Shown: one piece after another, positions 1 through 8,348 of the stretch
Position numbering within the stretch: position 1 is the stretch's first letter
How the letters are laid out: every line of letters begins with the position of its first letter
DNA from: Streptomyces sp. NBC_01460
Lineage (GTDB): Bacteria; Actinomycetota; Actinomycetes; Streptomycetales; Streptomycetaceae
Assembly: GCF_036227405.1 (NCBI RefSeq)
Contig: NZ_CP109473.1
Span: forward strand, 682,001-746,000
DNA length: 64,000 nucleotides
Direction of reading: 5' to 3'
The notes under the pieces: generated by a model
Seen by the model: only the letters and a program-made list of their open reading frames with translations
What the model was told of the DNA's origin: nothing
Databases searched by the model: none
Program-made: the position numbers and the translations under genes

Positions 1-1362
1 GGGGGTGGAGGCACTGAACTGCTTGTAGGTGTTGATCCAGACGGTTCCGGCCTCGATCCGGCGGGCCAGCGCACCGGCGGCGCGGAGGTCGCGGGTCCAG
101 ATGCCGCAGGCCAGGCCGTAGACGGAGTCGTTGGCCTGGCGGACCAGGTCGTCCTCGTCGTCGTAGGGCAGGGCGACCAGGACGGGGCCGAAGATCTCCT
201 CCTGGCAGGTGCGCGAGGTGTTCGCCAGGCCGTCGAGGACGGTGGGCAGGTAGTAGGCCCCGTCCTCGTACAGCTCCCCCTCGGGGGCCGAGCCGCCGCA
301 CAGCACGCGGGCGCCCTCGGAGCGGGCGAGGTCGACGTAGGCGGCGACGGAGTCGCGGTGGCGGTGGTGGACCAGGGGGCCGACCTGGGTGGTGGGGTCG
401 GTGCCGGGGCCGACCCGCAGCCCGGCCGCCCGCTCGACGAGTGCGCCGACGAAGGAGTCGTAGATCTCCCGCGCCACGAAGAGTCTCGAACCGGCGATGC
501 AGGACTGGCCGCTGGACGAGAAGATCCCGAACAGCACGCCGGCCAGGGCCTGTTCGATGTCGGCGTCGGCCCGCACGATCGTCGCCGACTTGCCGCCCAG
601 TTCCAGCGAGGCGGGGATCAGCTTCCGCGCGGCGGTCTCCGCGATGGACCGCCCGGTCTCCGTGCCTCCGGTGAATCCGATACGCCCGACGAGCGGGTGG
701 CGTACGAGGGCGTCACCGACCACCCGGCCGCTGCCTGGCAGCACGGAGAACAGTGCGGCCGGCAGCCCGAACTCGCCGAGCGCCCGGAAGATCAGCTTCC
801 CGAGCGCGAGGGAGACCAGCGGGGTCCAGGCGGCGGGCTTGAGGATCACCGCGTTACCCGCGGCGAGGGCTGGGGCGATCTTCTGCGCGTCGCTGGCGAC
901 CGGGGAGTTCCAGGGGTTGATCGCGCCGACGACCCCGATCGGCTCGTGCGTGCTCACGGTGGCGTACGGGCCCCGGGACGGGGTCACGGACTCCTCGGTG
1001 GTCTCCAGGACGGCCGCCATGTAGCGGAAGGTGCCCGCCGCGCTGAGCGCGAGGGCCCTGGTCTCGGTGAGCGTCTTGCCGGTGTCCGCGGTCTGCAGGG
1101 CGGAGAGCTCGTCGGCGGCCTGCTCGGTGAGCTCGCCGATCCGATGCAGCAGCCGGGCCCGTGCGTGGGCGGGAAGGTCGCGCCAGGCAGGGTCTGCCAC
1201 GGCTTCGGCGGCGGCCAGGGCCGCTTCCGCGACCTCGTCCGCGGATGCGGAGTGGACGGTGGCGAGCACGCGGCCGGTGGCCGGGTCGACGGTGTCGACG
1301 GGCTCGCCCGCACCGCGCCGCCACTGGCCCGCGATCAGGATGTCGGTGGGGAACTGCGGCAC
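1..1362 (-). CDS. Aldehyde dehydrogenase family protein (3' end outside window)
   Basis: NAD(P)-dependent oxidation of an aldehyde to a carboxylic acid; the substrate cannot be read from the sequence. The frame opens at a GTG (1362-1360) with GGAGGT 8 bases upstream, and 454 codons are visible; the family is usually about 480-500 residues, so only the C-terminal end is missing. Family motifs appear in order: NPWNSP (a variant of NPWNFP), ILKPA with the cofactor Lys, GFTGGTETG, LELGG with the general-base Glu, GQSCIAGSR with catalytic Cys near residue 288, and EEIFGP. It is transcribed divergently from the MFS transporter across a 290-base gap that holds two dyad sites, which suggests shared control by the nearby MarR protein. 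Family is certain; the specific substrate is unknown. Confidence 0.93.
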   Translation of the reverse strand, partial: MPQFPTDILIAGQWRRGAGEPVDTVDPATGRVLATVHSASADEVAEAALAAAEAVADPAWRDLPAHARARLLHRIGELTEQAADELSALQTADTGKTLTETRALALSAAGTFRYMAAVLETTEESVTPSRGPYATVSTHEPIGVVGAINPWNSPVASDAQKIAPALAAGNAVILKPAAWTPLVSLALGKLIFRALGEFGLPAALFSVLPGSGRVVGDALVRHPLVGRIGFTGGTETGRSIAETAARKLIPASLELGGKSATIVRADADIEQALAGVLFGIFSSSGQSCIAGSRLFVAREIYDSFVGALVERAAGLRVGPGTDPTTQVGPLVHHRHRDSVAAYVDLARSEGARVLCGGSAPEGELYEDGAYYLPTVLDGLANTSRTCQEEIFGPVLVALPYDDEDDLVRQANDSVYGLACGIWTRDLRAAGALARRIEAGTVWINTYKQFSASTP

Positions 1363-1443
1363 GGGTGGACCTCCGGACGAGGCGGAAAAGGGGTGAACTC
1401 CGGGCGGGGGCAGGCTTGTCGGATTGCCGCCACCTGACTGCCG

Positions 1444-1466
1444 AAGCACTAGAAATCTAAGTGCTT
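1444..1466. promoter_or_regulatory. Candidate operator, inverted repeat AAGCACT-N9-AGTGCTT
   Basis: Perfect 7-base arms flank a spacer that itself contains TAGA/TCTA, so nearly the whole 23 bases is dyad-symmetric. The site is AT-rich against a GC-rich background and lies in the divergent ALDH/MFS intergenic region. The core CTAAGTGCTTAAG (1457-1469) recurs as CTAAGCTCTTAAC at 1572-1584. A MarR-family gene follows the MFS gene and is the obvious candidate binder; this is inference. Confidence 0.5.
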
Positions 1467-1571
1467 AAGTTTCTCGACACAAGCCCCCGAGGCGAAATCG
1501 TTGCCCGCACGGCCTTGAGCACCGCATCCACGGCCTCGATGATGGGGACCGGGTCCCCGGGAACACAGTTC

Positions 1572-1598
1572 CTAAGCTCTTAACCATTGACCGCTTAG
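1572..1598. promoter_or_regulatory. Second candidate operator, CTAAG...CTTAG
   Basis: CTAAG at 1572-1576 is mirrored by CTTAG at 1594-1598. The left half, CTAAGCTCTTAAC, matches the first site's CTAAGTGCTTAAG at 10 of 13 positions. It lies about 55 bases upstream of the MFS start, close enough to block transcription. Two related sites in one divergent promoter region suggest a cooperative local repressor. Confidence 0.4.
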
Positions 1599-1652
1599 AT
1601 ATAGCCCCCCTACTGTCGCCGGAACTCATCTGCCCGCGGAAGGACACCCTCC

Positions 1653-3020
1653 ATGACGACTGTGGCCGGCAAACCCGCTCTCGGCTCCATTGCCGCGAGA
1701 CTCGAACGACTGCCGCACTCGCGCTGGCACGTCAAGGTCCGGTTCCTGATCGGCGCCGTCACCTTCTTCGAGGCCTTCGATCAGCTGCTGGCCGCGTCCG
1801 CGCTGCCCGTCCTGATGAAGGAATGGCACCTGAGCACCGGGCAGGCCACCTTCGCCGTCACCTCCGCCTCGATCGGCATGCTGCTCGGCGCACTGGCCGC
1901 CGGATGGCTCGGGGACCGCATCGGCCGGGTCCGCACCGTCGCCCTGGGCGTCGCCGTCACCGGCTTCGCCAGCCTCGCCGTGGCGTTCTCCGGCAGCATC
2001 GAGACGTTCTCCGTCTTCCGCTTCTTCCAGGGACTCGGTATCGGCGGGGTCGTGCCGGTCGCGGCCACGTACATCAACGAGATCGCCCGCTCCGACAAGC
2101 GGGGCCGGTTCGTCCTGCTGTACGAGATGATCTTCCCCGCCGGACTCGCGGCCGCCACGCTGCTCGCCGTCTGGGTGGTCCCCGCCTTCGGGTGGCGCGC
2201 GATGTTCCTCGTCGGCGCCCTGCCGGTGGTGATCGCCGCGATGCTGCCCCGCCACGTCGAGGAGTCCCCCCGGTGGCTGCTGTCTCGCGGCCGCACGGCG
2301 GAGGCCGAGGCGGCCATCACCCGGATCGAGGCGGAGGTCGCGCGGGCGACCGCGGAGGAACTTCCCGCGCCTGTCCCGTCCTCGGACGCGCCCGACGAGC
2401 CCAGGGGCACGCTGAAGGACCTCTTCCGCGGCCGCTATCTACGGCGTACGGCGGTGCTGTCGGGGCTGTGGTTCGTGGCGTACTACGTGAACCACGGCAT
2501 CTCCACCTGGCTGCCGTCGCTCTACACGAAGGAGTTCGGCCTGGATCTCACGACGGCGCTGGTCTTCACCCTGCTCAGCAACGTCACCGGGCTGCTCGGC
2601 ACCTTCCTCATGGCCATGCTGATCGACCGCATCGGCCGCAGGCCCGCGCTCATCGGCGCGTTCGTCGGGACCACGCTCTCGCTCGCCGTCCTGGCGCTCG
2701 CCGGCGCGACCTCGGGCGGCCAGGTCGCCCTCTTCGCCTCCGGCACCACGTTCTTCCTCTACGCGATCAACGCGGGCCTCTACCTGTACTCCCCCGAGCT
2801 GTACCCCACCGCCAACCGGGCCAGGGGCGCGGCGTTCGGCGGCCTGTGGAACAGGCTCGGCGTGATCCTCGGCCCGGTGGCCGTCGGCGCGGTCATCGGA
2901 GCGGGCGGTGGCCTGGCCCTGGTCTTCGCGCAACTCGCCGTGGTCGCCACGGTGGGTGCGGTGATCGCCTGGTTCGCCGTCGAGACCAAGGGCCGGACGC
3001 TGGAGGAGCTCAACGCCTGA
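1653..3020 (+). CDS. MFS transporter (sugar/aromatic acid:H+ symporter type)
   Basis: Integral membrane secondary transporter of 455 residues with about 12 predicted hydrophobic helices. The loop 2-3 signature GWLGDRIGRVR, the central ESPRWLL motif and the C-terminal ETKGRTLEEL are those of the sugar porter and aromatic acid:H+ symporter (AAHS) groups. A charged loop at about residues 205-260 separates the two six-helix halves. The ATG at 1653 follows GCGGAAGGAC. It is divergent from an aldehyde dehydrogenase and upstream of a MarR regulator, so the transported compound is plausibly oxidised by that dehydrogenase; an aromatic or aldehyde-yielding acid would fit, but the substrate is not shown. 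Confidence 0.85.
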   Translation: MTTVAGKPALGSIAARLERLPHSRWHVKVRFLIGAVTFFEAFDQLLAASALPVLMKEWHLSTGQATFAVTSASIGMLLGALAAGWLGDRIGRVRTVALGVAVTGFASLAVAFSGSIETFSVFRFFQGLGIGGVVPVAATYINEIARSDKRGRFVLLYEMIFPAGLAAATLLAVWVVPAFGWRAMFLVGALPVVIAAMLPRHVEESPRWLLSRGRTAEAEAAITRIEAEVARATAEELPAPVPSSDAPDEPRGTLKDLFRGRYLRRTAVLSGLWFVAYYVNHGISTWLPSLYTKEFGLDLTTALVFTLLSNVTGLLGTFLMAMLIDRIGRRPALIGAFVGTTLSLAVLALAGATSGGQVALFASGTTFFLYAINAGLYLYSPELYPTANRARGAAFGGLWNRLGVILGPVAVGAVIGAGGGLALVFAQLAVVATVGAVIAWFAVETKGRTLEELNA

Positions 3021-3110
3021 CCGTGCCGGTCCGGGGCCGGGCGGACCTCCTACGGGACCGAGCCCGGCTCCGCCGCCACGGCGCCCGACCGAGGCGCCGG
3101 TTCCGCCGCG

Positions 3111-3158
3111 GCTGAGGCTCCCATCGCCTCAGCGGTAAGATTCTCAGTGCCGTGAGAA
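3111..3158 (+). promoter_or_regulatory. Promoter/operator region of the MarR gene
   Basis: A -35-like TGAGGC (3113-3118) and a -10-like TAAGAT (3136-3141) are separated by 17 bases. A perfect dyad TTCTCA-gtgccg-TGAGAA (3141-3158) overlaps the -10, a position suited to autorepression. The hairpin GCTGAGGC-tcccatc-GCCTCAGC (3111-3133) could also end the MFS transcript. The assignment is by pattern only. Confidence 0.4.
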
Positions 3159-3199
3159 GCCGGAGGGACGCCGGCTCGCACCGTACGGAGGGGATGAGG

Positions 3200-3739
3200 A
3201 TGGCAGCGTCAAGGCCCGCGGACCACGATGCCGTGGCGAAGGTCGTCGAGGACTGGGCGCGGGAGCGCCCGGAGCTGGACACCAGCCCGCTCGAGGTCCT
3301 CGCCCGGCTGCACCGCTCCTTCCTGCGCTACAGCACCGGGCTCACCGAGTCCATCGAGCGGCACGGCCTGTCCGTGGCGGGCTTCGACGTCCTGACCGCG
3401 CTGCGCAGGTCGGGCGAGCCCTACCGGCTCACGGCCGGGCAGCTCGCCGACTCCGGGCTGGTGTCGTCGGCGGGGGTGACCCTGCGGATCGACCGCCTGG
3501 AGAAGGACGGGCTCATCGTCCGCGAGCGCGACACCCAGGACCGCAGGGTCGTCTACTCCCGCCTCACGGAGAAGGGGCTCGCCACCGTGGACACGGCGTT
3601 CACCGAACACCTCGACAACGAGAACCGGATGCTCGCGGGACTGTCCCCCTCCGAGCGCCGGCAGCTCGCCCGGCTGCTGCGCAAGCTGGAGATCTCGATC
3701 CTCGACGCCGACGAGGAGCGTCCCGGCTCCGCGCGATAG
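3200..3739 (+). CDS. MarR family transcriptional regulator
   Basis: Winged-helix DNA-binding regulator of 179 residues. I chose the ATG at 3200 because GGAGGGG ends 3 bases before the alternative ATG at 3194 but sits at proper distance from 3200. The recognition region is VSSAGVTLRIDRLEKDGL followed by the wing RDTQDRRVVYSRLT, the classic MarR layout; N- and C-terminal helices would form the dimer interface. About 180 residues is slightly long for the family because of an N-terminal extension of some 40 residues. It probably represses itself and the divergent ALDH/MFS pair in response to a small aromatic or phenolic ligand; the ligand is inferred from the family only. Confidence 0.88.
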   Translation: MAASRPADHDAVAKVVEDWARERPELDTSPLEVLARLHRSFLRYSTGLTESIERHGLSVAGFDVLTALRRSGEPYRLTAGQLADSGLVSSAGVTLRIDRLEKDGLIVRERDTQDRRVVYSRLTEKGLATVDTAFTEHLDNENRMLAGLSPSERRQLARLLRKLEISILDADEERPGSAR

Positions 3740-3867
3740 CGCGCTCCCGCCGAGGGTCTCCCGTCAGTGACTGGTGCAGCAAGGTCCGGGCCGAAGTCCC
3801 CCTGGCCGAGACGTCCTTGGAGACATACGGGCTTTCCACGACGGCGGACGAAGCCCATGATGGCGGT

Positions 3868-4365
3868 ATGGCTGCCGGCGAGGTCCTGCTCTGGGATGCG
3901 GATGACAAGAGCACGCGAACGGTGCCGCGGCTCCGGCGCGTCGGCCTGATGTCCGGCTGTCTCGGCTTCGGCCTGCTGCTGTGGACGGACTCGCACGCCA
4001 CATGGGTGCTCTACACAGGCGCTCTCCACCTCCTCGCGGAGACCGTGTACTGGGTGTGGGACCGGCGGCGTCTGGTCGAGGCCCGTCTGGTCCCGGGCGA
4101 AGCCGACGACCCTGCCGGACTCCACCTCCGCCGGGTCGGCGGACGGATCACCGCACACGACCCGCACCACGTGACGCGCGTCCTCCTCATCCACGACAAC
4201 GTGCGGGACCTTGCAAGCCTGCACCTGAGCCTGCGCGACAAGCGCCTCCTCTTCGGACGCCCGGGCCGCGCTCCGGCCCTCACCCCGTGGCGCCGTACAT
4301 GCCCGAAAGCCGAAGTCGGCGACAGGGCCGCCCGATGGGGTATGCCAGGGATCCCCGACGAGTAG
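3868..4365 (+). CDS. Hypothetical small membrane protein
   Basis: A 165-residue protein I do not recognise. After a polar N-terminus of about 20 residues come two hydrophobic segments (roughly residues 25-42 and 46-66) separated by a short acidic turn, then a long soluble C-terminal part rich in Arg and His. Codon third positions are strongly GC across the whole frame, supporting real coding. The start at 3868 (MAAGEV) has no convincing ribosome site, so an upstream start at 3817 is possible. It ends 32 bases before the convergent SDR gene. No function is proposed. Confidence 0.55.
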   Translation: MAAGEVLLWDADDKSTRTVPRLRRVGLMSGCLGFGLLLWTDSHATWVLYTGALHLLAETVYWVWDRRRLVEARLVPGEADDPAGLHLRRVGGRITAHDPHHVTRVLLIHDNVRDLASLHLSLRDKRLLFGRPGRAPALTPWRRTCPKAEVGDRAARWGMPGIPDE

Positions 4366-4397
4366 TGCTTCGTCGTCCGGGGTGGCCACGCGTGGTG

Positions 4398-5063
4398 TCA
4401 ACGTTCCGACGAAGCCCCGGAGTACAGCACCTCCCGGGTCCACAGGTGGCGCGGCTGCGTGTGCAGCCGCCAGTAGTGCTCTGCGATGGTGTCGGGGTCG
4501 AAATCGGTGCCGGGTGACACCGGTCCGTCCACGGTGACGGCGGCCACATGCACTCCGGCCGCTCCGTATTGCTGATCGAGCAGCGTGACCAGTGTCCGGA
4601 GACCCGACTTGCCCAGGGAGAGGCTCACGTACTGCGGCTTGGGTTCGGGCATGCCGCCCGTGCCGAGAAACGTGCCGCTCCCGCGGGCCGCCATGGCCGG
4701 CACGAGGCGCGCTGCCGCATTGAGGGCTCCGATGACGTTGACCGCCCATGCGTCCAGGTGTTCGCTCACCGACAACTCGCCCAGTTCGTCCGCTCGTACG
4801 AGAGCGGCGTTGTACACGGCGACCTGCGGAACGCCGTGTCGGTCTACAGCCTGGTCGAGAGCCGCGTCCAGCTCGGCCCGGTCCGCGCTGTCGGCCTGCG
4901 ACGTGACGACGGAAACACCGTGGGAGGCCACCGAGTGGGCCACGTCGTCCAGGTTCTTCCTGTGCCGGGAGATCAGCGTGATCGGCAGGCCCTCCCGCGC
5001 GAACCGATGGGCGACCGCCTGCCCCATCCCGGGCCCCGCGCCGACGATTACCGCACCTGACAT
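4398..5063 (-). CDS. Atypical short-chain dehydrogenase/reductase
   Basis: Rossmann-fold oxidoreductase of 221 residues. The ATG at 5063 is preceded by GGAGGAG; the upstream in-frame GTG at 5087 would swallow that site. The nucleotide-binding loop reads GAGPGMG rather than the usual TGxxxGIG, and the catalytic region reads SLSLGK: the Lys is present but the position four residues before it is Leu, not Tyr. The protein therefore belongs to a divergent SDR branch and its chemistry is uncertain. It is divergent from a MerR regulator whose likely binding site spans the SDR promoter, so it is probably the MerR target. Confidence 0.8.
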   Translation of the reverse strand: MSGAVIVGAGPGMGQAVAHRFAREGLPITLISRHRKNLDDVAHSVASHGVSVVTSQADSADRAELDAALDQAVDRHGVPQVAVYNAALVRADELGELSVSEHLDAWAVNVIGALNAAARLVPAMAARGSGTFLGTGGMPEPKPQYVSLSLGKSGLRTLVTLLDQQYGAAGVHVAAVTVDGPVSPGTDFDPDTIAEHYWRLHTQPRHLWTREVLYSGASSER

Positions 5064-5102
5064 GGTTTCGCTCCTCCGCTTCGCCACCAGAGATACTGAG
5101 GA

Positions 5103-5133
5103 CGGTAAGGCCTCCCATCCATGTGAAGGTCAA
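5103..5133 (-). promoter_or_regulatory. MerR-type promoter with 19-base spacer
   Basis: On the minus strand TTGACC (5133-5128) and TTACCG (5108-5103) are separated by 19 bases, the overlong spacing typical of promoters activated by MerR-family DNA twisting. The spacer holds an imperfect dyad, ACCTTCACAT against ATGGGAGGCC (6 of 10 paired). It would drive the SDR gene and overlaps the ribosome site region of merR. Confidence 0.5.
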
Positions 5134-5143
5134 GGAGAAGCGG

Positions 5144-5497
5144 ATGCGCATCGGCGACCTGGCGCGCGAAACCGGAGTGAGCAGGAGGCTGTTGCGCTAC
5201 TACGAGGAGCAGGGACTGCTCCAGCCGGTCCGGTCGGACAACGGCTACCGCGACTACGCCGAGACGGATGTCGCCAGGGTGAACCACGTCCGAGCGCTGC
5301 TCGCCGCCGGGCTCTCCACCACGGTCATCGCCAGGGTCGTGCACTGTGTCCACGGCAAGGACGAGGTCAGGATGCCGGCCGACTGCCCGACCTTCGTCGG
5401 CGTGATACGGGACGAACGTGCCCGCGTCACCGAGGCGATCGCCCTCCTCGAGAGTTCCAGGACGATCCTGGACACCTTCCTCGACACGGCGTCCTGA
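5144..5497 (+). CDS. MerR family transcriptional regulator
   Basis: A 117-residue regulator with an N-terminal MerR helix-turn-helix and wing (MRIGDLARETGVSRRLLRYYEEQGLL, with the GYRDY wing turn) followed by a long dimerisation helix. The C-terminal part is short and has two Cys in the segment VHCVHGKDEVRMPADC, which could sense a redox or thiol signal, but no known metal-binding motif is clear. Start 5144 is chosen over 5123 because AAGGAGA lies just before it and the protein then begins at the family's conserved MRIG. It probably activates the divergent SDR gene. Confidence 0.85.
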   Translation: MRIGDLARETGVSRRLLRYYEEQGLLQPVRSDNGYRDYAETDVARVNHVRALLAAGLSTTVIARVVHCVHGKDEVRMPADCPTFVGVIRDERARVTEAIALLESSRTILDTFLDTAS

Positions 5498-5640
5498 GAC
5501 GGGGGAGCCGCACGGGAGGCTTCCTCCACCTCTGTGGAGCCAGGGGCTTCCCGCACGCGTTCAGGGACACGGGTCACGGCGTCGTCCAGGGCCGCGTCCG
5601 CAGGCCGGGACCTCATCCGCGCGTCGGTGGAGCGGACCGG

Positions 5641-6120
5641 CTAGTCGTTCGCGTGGGAGCACCGGGTGCCCTCGGCCTGCCGCAGGACCCGCATCCGGCG
5701 CATGAGGTCACGCGTCACACGCCGGTCGAGCGTGGTGCGCCAGACGACTCCGGGATACCGGGCCCGGAGGTGGGAGAGCGCCCTGGTCCCCAGTCCACTG
5801 CGATGGAACCGCTGCTCGATGCTCACCTCGGTGATGACCGCCTCCGAGCAGGAGGCGCAGAGGCGGAATTCGACATGGCCGACCACCTTGCGCGCCAGCA
5901 CCAGGAGCAGGCACCGGTCGCCGGTGCTCCGCCCCGAGGACTGCACCAACTCGACCTGGCTGTAAGCGAGTACGCGCCGGTGCCAGGCTCCCCTGCGGTG
6001 GCCCGGCCACCGATGGCGGCCCCCACCGCCGCGGTGCGCCGGGGCCTTCGCGACGCCTGGCGCCGGAAGGGTCGGGCTGAGGAACGGGTACGTCACGGGC
6101 CGTGCGTGGCTTCCGATCAT
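5641..6120 (-). CDS. GNAT family N-acetyltransferase
   Basis: A 159-residue putative acetyl-CoA-dependent acetyltransferase. The C-terminal half carries the GNAT pattern: a beta strand (VISEVSIEQ-like, here AVITEVSIEQ) followed by the pyrophosphate-binding loop RFHRSGLGTRAL. The N-terminal part is basic and His-rich and does not resemble a typical GNAT start, so the true start is uncertain; ATG 6120 has only a weak GGCAGG site. A longer start at 6249 is possible. It sits alone between merR and the DUF6411-like gene. The acceptor substrate is unknown. Confidence 0.65.
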   Translation of the reverse strand: MIGSHARPVTYPFLSPTLPAPGVAKAPAHRGGGGRHRWPGHRRGAWHRRVLAYSQVELVQSSGRSTGDRCLLLVLARKVVGHVEFRLCASCSEAVITEVSIEQRFHRSGLGTRALSHLRARYPGVVWRTTLDRRVTRDLMRRMRVLRQAEGTRCSHAND

Positions 6121-6269
6121 GTCTGGCGCCTGCCCGCCCTGCGGCGGCCGATGCGTGGGGCCCGCCGTCGGGCGCCTCGTCCCCCGTGCGGGGCCCGCGC
6201 TCGGACCGGCGCGCATACCGGTGGTCCGGCCGGGCACACGGCAGGTCACATCGACCTTGGGAGTTCTTC

Positions 6270-6512
6270 ATGGTGATCGTCGGTATCGTCGCAGTCTGTG
6301 TCGTTCTGGCCGTCCTCGCGTTCTTCGTTCCCCGCCTGTCCCGCCACCCCGAACGTGGCACCCAGCGCACCCTGGGGGCCGGATCACGCGTCGGCGGCAA
6401 GGCTCCGGGCGTCCTGGGCCGGATCTTCAGCAAGCCCTTCCGCAGCAGCTCCAAGGCCGTGGGCAGCAGCGGCTCCGCCGGTCGGCGGGCGCGCAGCCGT
6501 TTCCCGTTCTGA
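6270..6512 (+). CDS. Small single-pass membrane protein, DUF6411-like
   Basis: An 80-residue protein with one N-terminal hydrophobic helix (about residues 2-20, VIVGIVAVCVVLAVLAFFV) and a basic, Ser-rich tail ending RSRFPF. I recognise this layout, including the RHPERGTQRTLGAG stretch, as a small family common in Streptomyces (DUF6411). The ATG at 6270 follows GGGAG. It converges on the sulfatase gene with only 27 bases between. Function is not known. Confidence 0.75.
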   Translation: MVIVGIVAVCVVLAVLAFFVPRLSRHPERGTQRTLGAGSRVGGKAPGVLGRIFSKPFRSSSKAVGSSGSAGRRARSRFPF

Positions 6513-6539
6513 TCGTGGCCGGGGCCGGATGCGCACCGG

Positions 6540-8348
6540 TCACCGATGCGCCTCCGCCGCCCGCGGGGCCGGGAAGAGCCGGGCCAGCTCATGCGCGAGT
6601 TCGGTGAGCTGTGCGCGCCCGGGATGGCCGGCGAAGGCGGCGATCTGGAGGAGCGAGCCGCCCCCGCGGACGGTCAGCAGCTCCGTGTCCAGCAGCCCTG
6701 GGACGACGCGGCGGATCGCGTCGGTGGCCGCCGGTTCGGCGAGCAGCTCCGCCAGGGGCGTGCGGAGGTTGAGCGCGCCCTCAGGGAACTCGTCGGAGCG
6801 GGCTGCGGGCTCGCGGGCGGCTTCGGCACGCTCGCGCTGGGCCGCCACCAGCAGGTGGGCCTCGCTCACCTCGCCGGGGTCACGGGGCAGGCCGAGCCGC
6901 TCGTACTGGTCGTCCGGTGCCTCACTCGCGCGCAGCCGCTCCACCAGCAGCCGGATCATGCGCAGTTCGGTGGCGTCGTCGACGAGCGGCTTCTCCTGCC
7001 GCGGGTCGGTGTCCAGGTCGAAGAGCAGGCTGCCGAACCGCTGGGGCCCCAGCAGCGGGGAGGGGTGGGCGGCGATCCTGAGGGTCCGTACGCCTTTGGT
7101 GAAGGTGAACGGTTCGGCGAGGGTCAGGCCGGACAGTTCCTCGGGGGTGAAGCGGCCTCGGATGCGGGTCGGCATCAATGTGTGTTCGTACAGCGGCTGG
7201 TTGGTGTCGTCGTGGCAGGCACGCATGTAGACGTGGCGCCCGTCGGTGATGTTGACGTGGCCGCCGAACATCCCGAAGAGAGCCGCGTCGTGGGCCTGTC
7301 GGCTGTCCGGCGCTTCGCGCAGCGGCCGGCCCTGCATGTGCGGGGTCCGCTCCGCGCCGAAGAAGTCGAGGAGGGTCGGCGCCAGGTCGATCGTCTGCAC
7401 GAGTGCGCCGTCGCGGGTGCCGTCACGCTCCGGGCTGCGCGGGTCGTGGACGAAGAGCGGTGTGTGGACCAGCTCGTTGTACCAGGGGGTGACGACCTTC
7501 GCCCACCAGCCCTTCTCCCCCAGCAGATAGCCGTGGTCGGTGCAGACGATGAGCATCGTGTCGTCCCACAGGCCGTGGGCGTCCATCGCGTCCAGGACCC
7601 GGCCGAGCGAGTGGTCGCACATCGAGAGGAGTGCGGCGTACTCGTGACGGGCGTGCTGCTCCTGGTCGTCCGTCTCGGTCACCCGGTTGTAGTCGGGCCA
7701 GTCGAAGTGCGGGCCCTCGTAGGCGTGCGGGTAGAGCTCCTTGTAGTGGTCCTGGGTGAAGAAGGGTTCGTGGGGGTCGAAGGTCTCGATCTGGACGAAC
7801 CAGTCGTCCTCGGCGTGGTTGGTCCGCAGGAATTCCAGCCCGGCGTCGAAGGTGAGGGTCTGCGGCTGCTTCGCCTCGGTGTCCAGGTACTGGCGGTTGA
7901 CCCAGTCCTGGCGCCAGAGGTCGTTGCGGGTGGTCCGCAGGTCCTCCGGGATCTCCGGATCGGCGACCTGGCCCTTCCAGGCGTCACCCTCCTGGCCCCG
8001 GAAGAACTCCCAGGAGTTGTAGCGCCCGTGGTAGGTGGCGCCGCCGTCCTCCCAGTAGTGCTGGTGGTCGCTGACGAGGTGGGTGTACACGCCGTGCCGT
8101 TTCAGGATCTCGGGCATCGAGTCGTCGAACGGCTCCAGCGGCCCCCAGCCCCGGTGCAGGAAGTTGTGGCGTCCGGTGTGCAGTTCGCGGCGGGCCGGCA
8201 TGCAGGGCATGGAGCCGGCGTAGCAGGTGTCGTAGGTGACCGTGCGCTCGGCGAGACGCCGGAAGTGGGGGGCGTGGATCCAGTCGGCGCCGTAGGGCGG
8301 CAGCAGGTGCCGGTTGAGGCTGTCGAACATCACCATGACGGCCTTCAC
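6540..8348 (-). CDS. Type I (formylglycine-dependent) sulfatase
   Basis: Hydrolyses a sulfate ester to alcohol and sulfate. The 602-residue protein has the sulfatase signature CMPAR at Cys49, followed by ELHTGR; this Cys would be oxidised to formylglycine. An early metal-binding Asp lies in FDSLNRH and a second cluster is TDHGYLLGEKGWW. No signal peptide is present, so the enzyme should be cytoplasmic, and a C-terminal extension of about 100 residues follows the sulfatase fold. The GTG start (8348) overlaps the FGE stop as GTGA, with AAAGGACG upstream, so it is translationally coupled to the enzyme that matures it. Last gene of the importer operon; substrate unknown. Confidence 0.92.
   Translation of the reverse strand: MKAVMVMFDSLNRHLLPPYGADWIHAPHFRRLAERTVTYDTCYAGSMPCMPARRELHTGRHNFLHRGWGPLEPFDDSMPEILKRHGVYTHLVSDHQHYWEDGGATYHGRYNSWEFFRGQEGDAWKGQVADPEIPEDLRTTRNDLWRQDWVNRQYLDTEAKQPQTLTFDAGLEFLRTNHAEDDWFVQIETFDPHEPFFTQDHYKELYPHAYEGPHFDWPDYNRVTETDDQEQHARHEYAALLSMCDHSLGRVLDAMDAHGLWDDTMLIVCTDHGYLLGEKGWWAKVVTPWYNELVHTPLFVHDPRSPERDGTRDGALVQTIDLAPTLLDFFGAERTPHMQGRPLREAPDSRQAHDAALFGMFGGHVNITDGRHVYMRACHDDTNQPLYEHTLMPTRIRGRFTPEELSGLTLAEPFTFTKGVRTLRIAAHPSPLLGPQRFGSLLFDLDTDPRQEKPLVDDATELRMIRLLVERLRASEAPDDQYERLGLPRDPGEVSEAHLLVAAQRERAEAAREPAARSDEFPEGALNLRTPLAELLAEPAATDAIRRVVPGLLDTELLTVRGGGSLLQIAAFAGHPGRAQLTELAHELARLFPAPRAAEAHR

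Noticed and set aside
4367..4415. GCTTCGTCG...CGACGAAGC as a terminator after the small membrane protein gene
   Set aside because: Loop of 31 bases and overlap with the SDR coding end make it an unconvincing terminator.
5498..5640. A gene or repeat between merR and the GNAT gene
   Set aside because: Only a weak GGAGGCTTCC-type stem and shadow-like frames; no start with a ribosome site.
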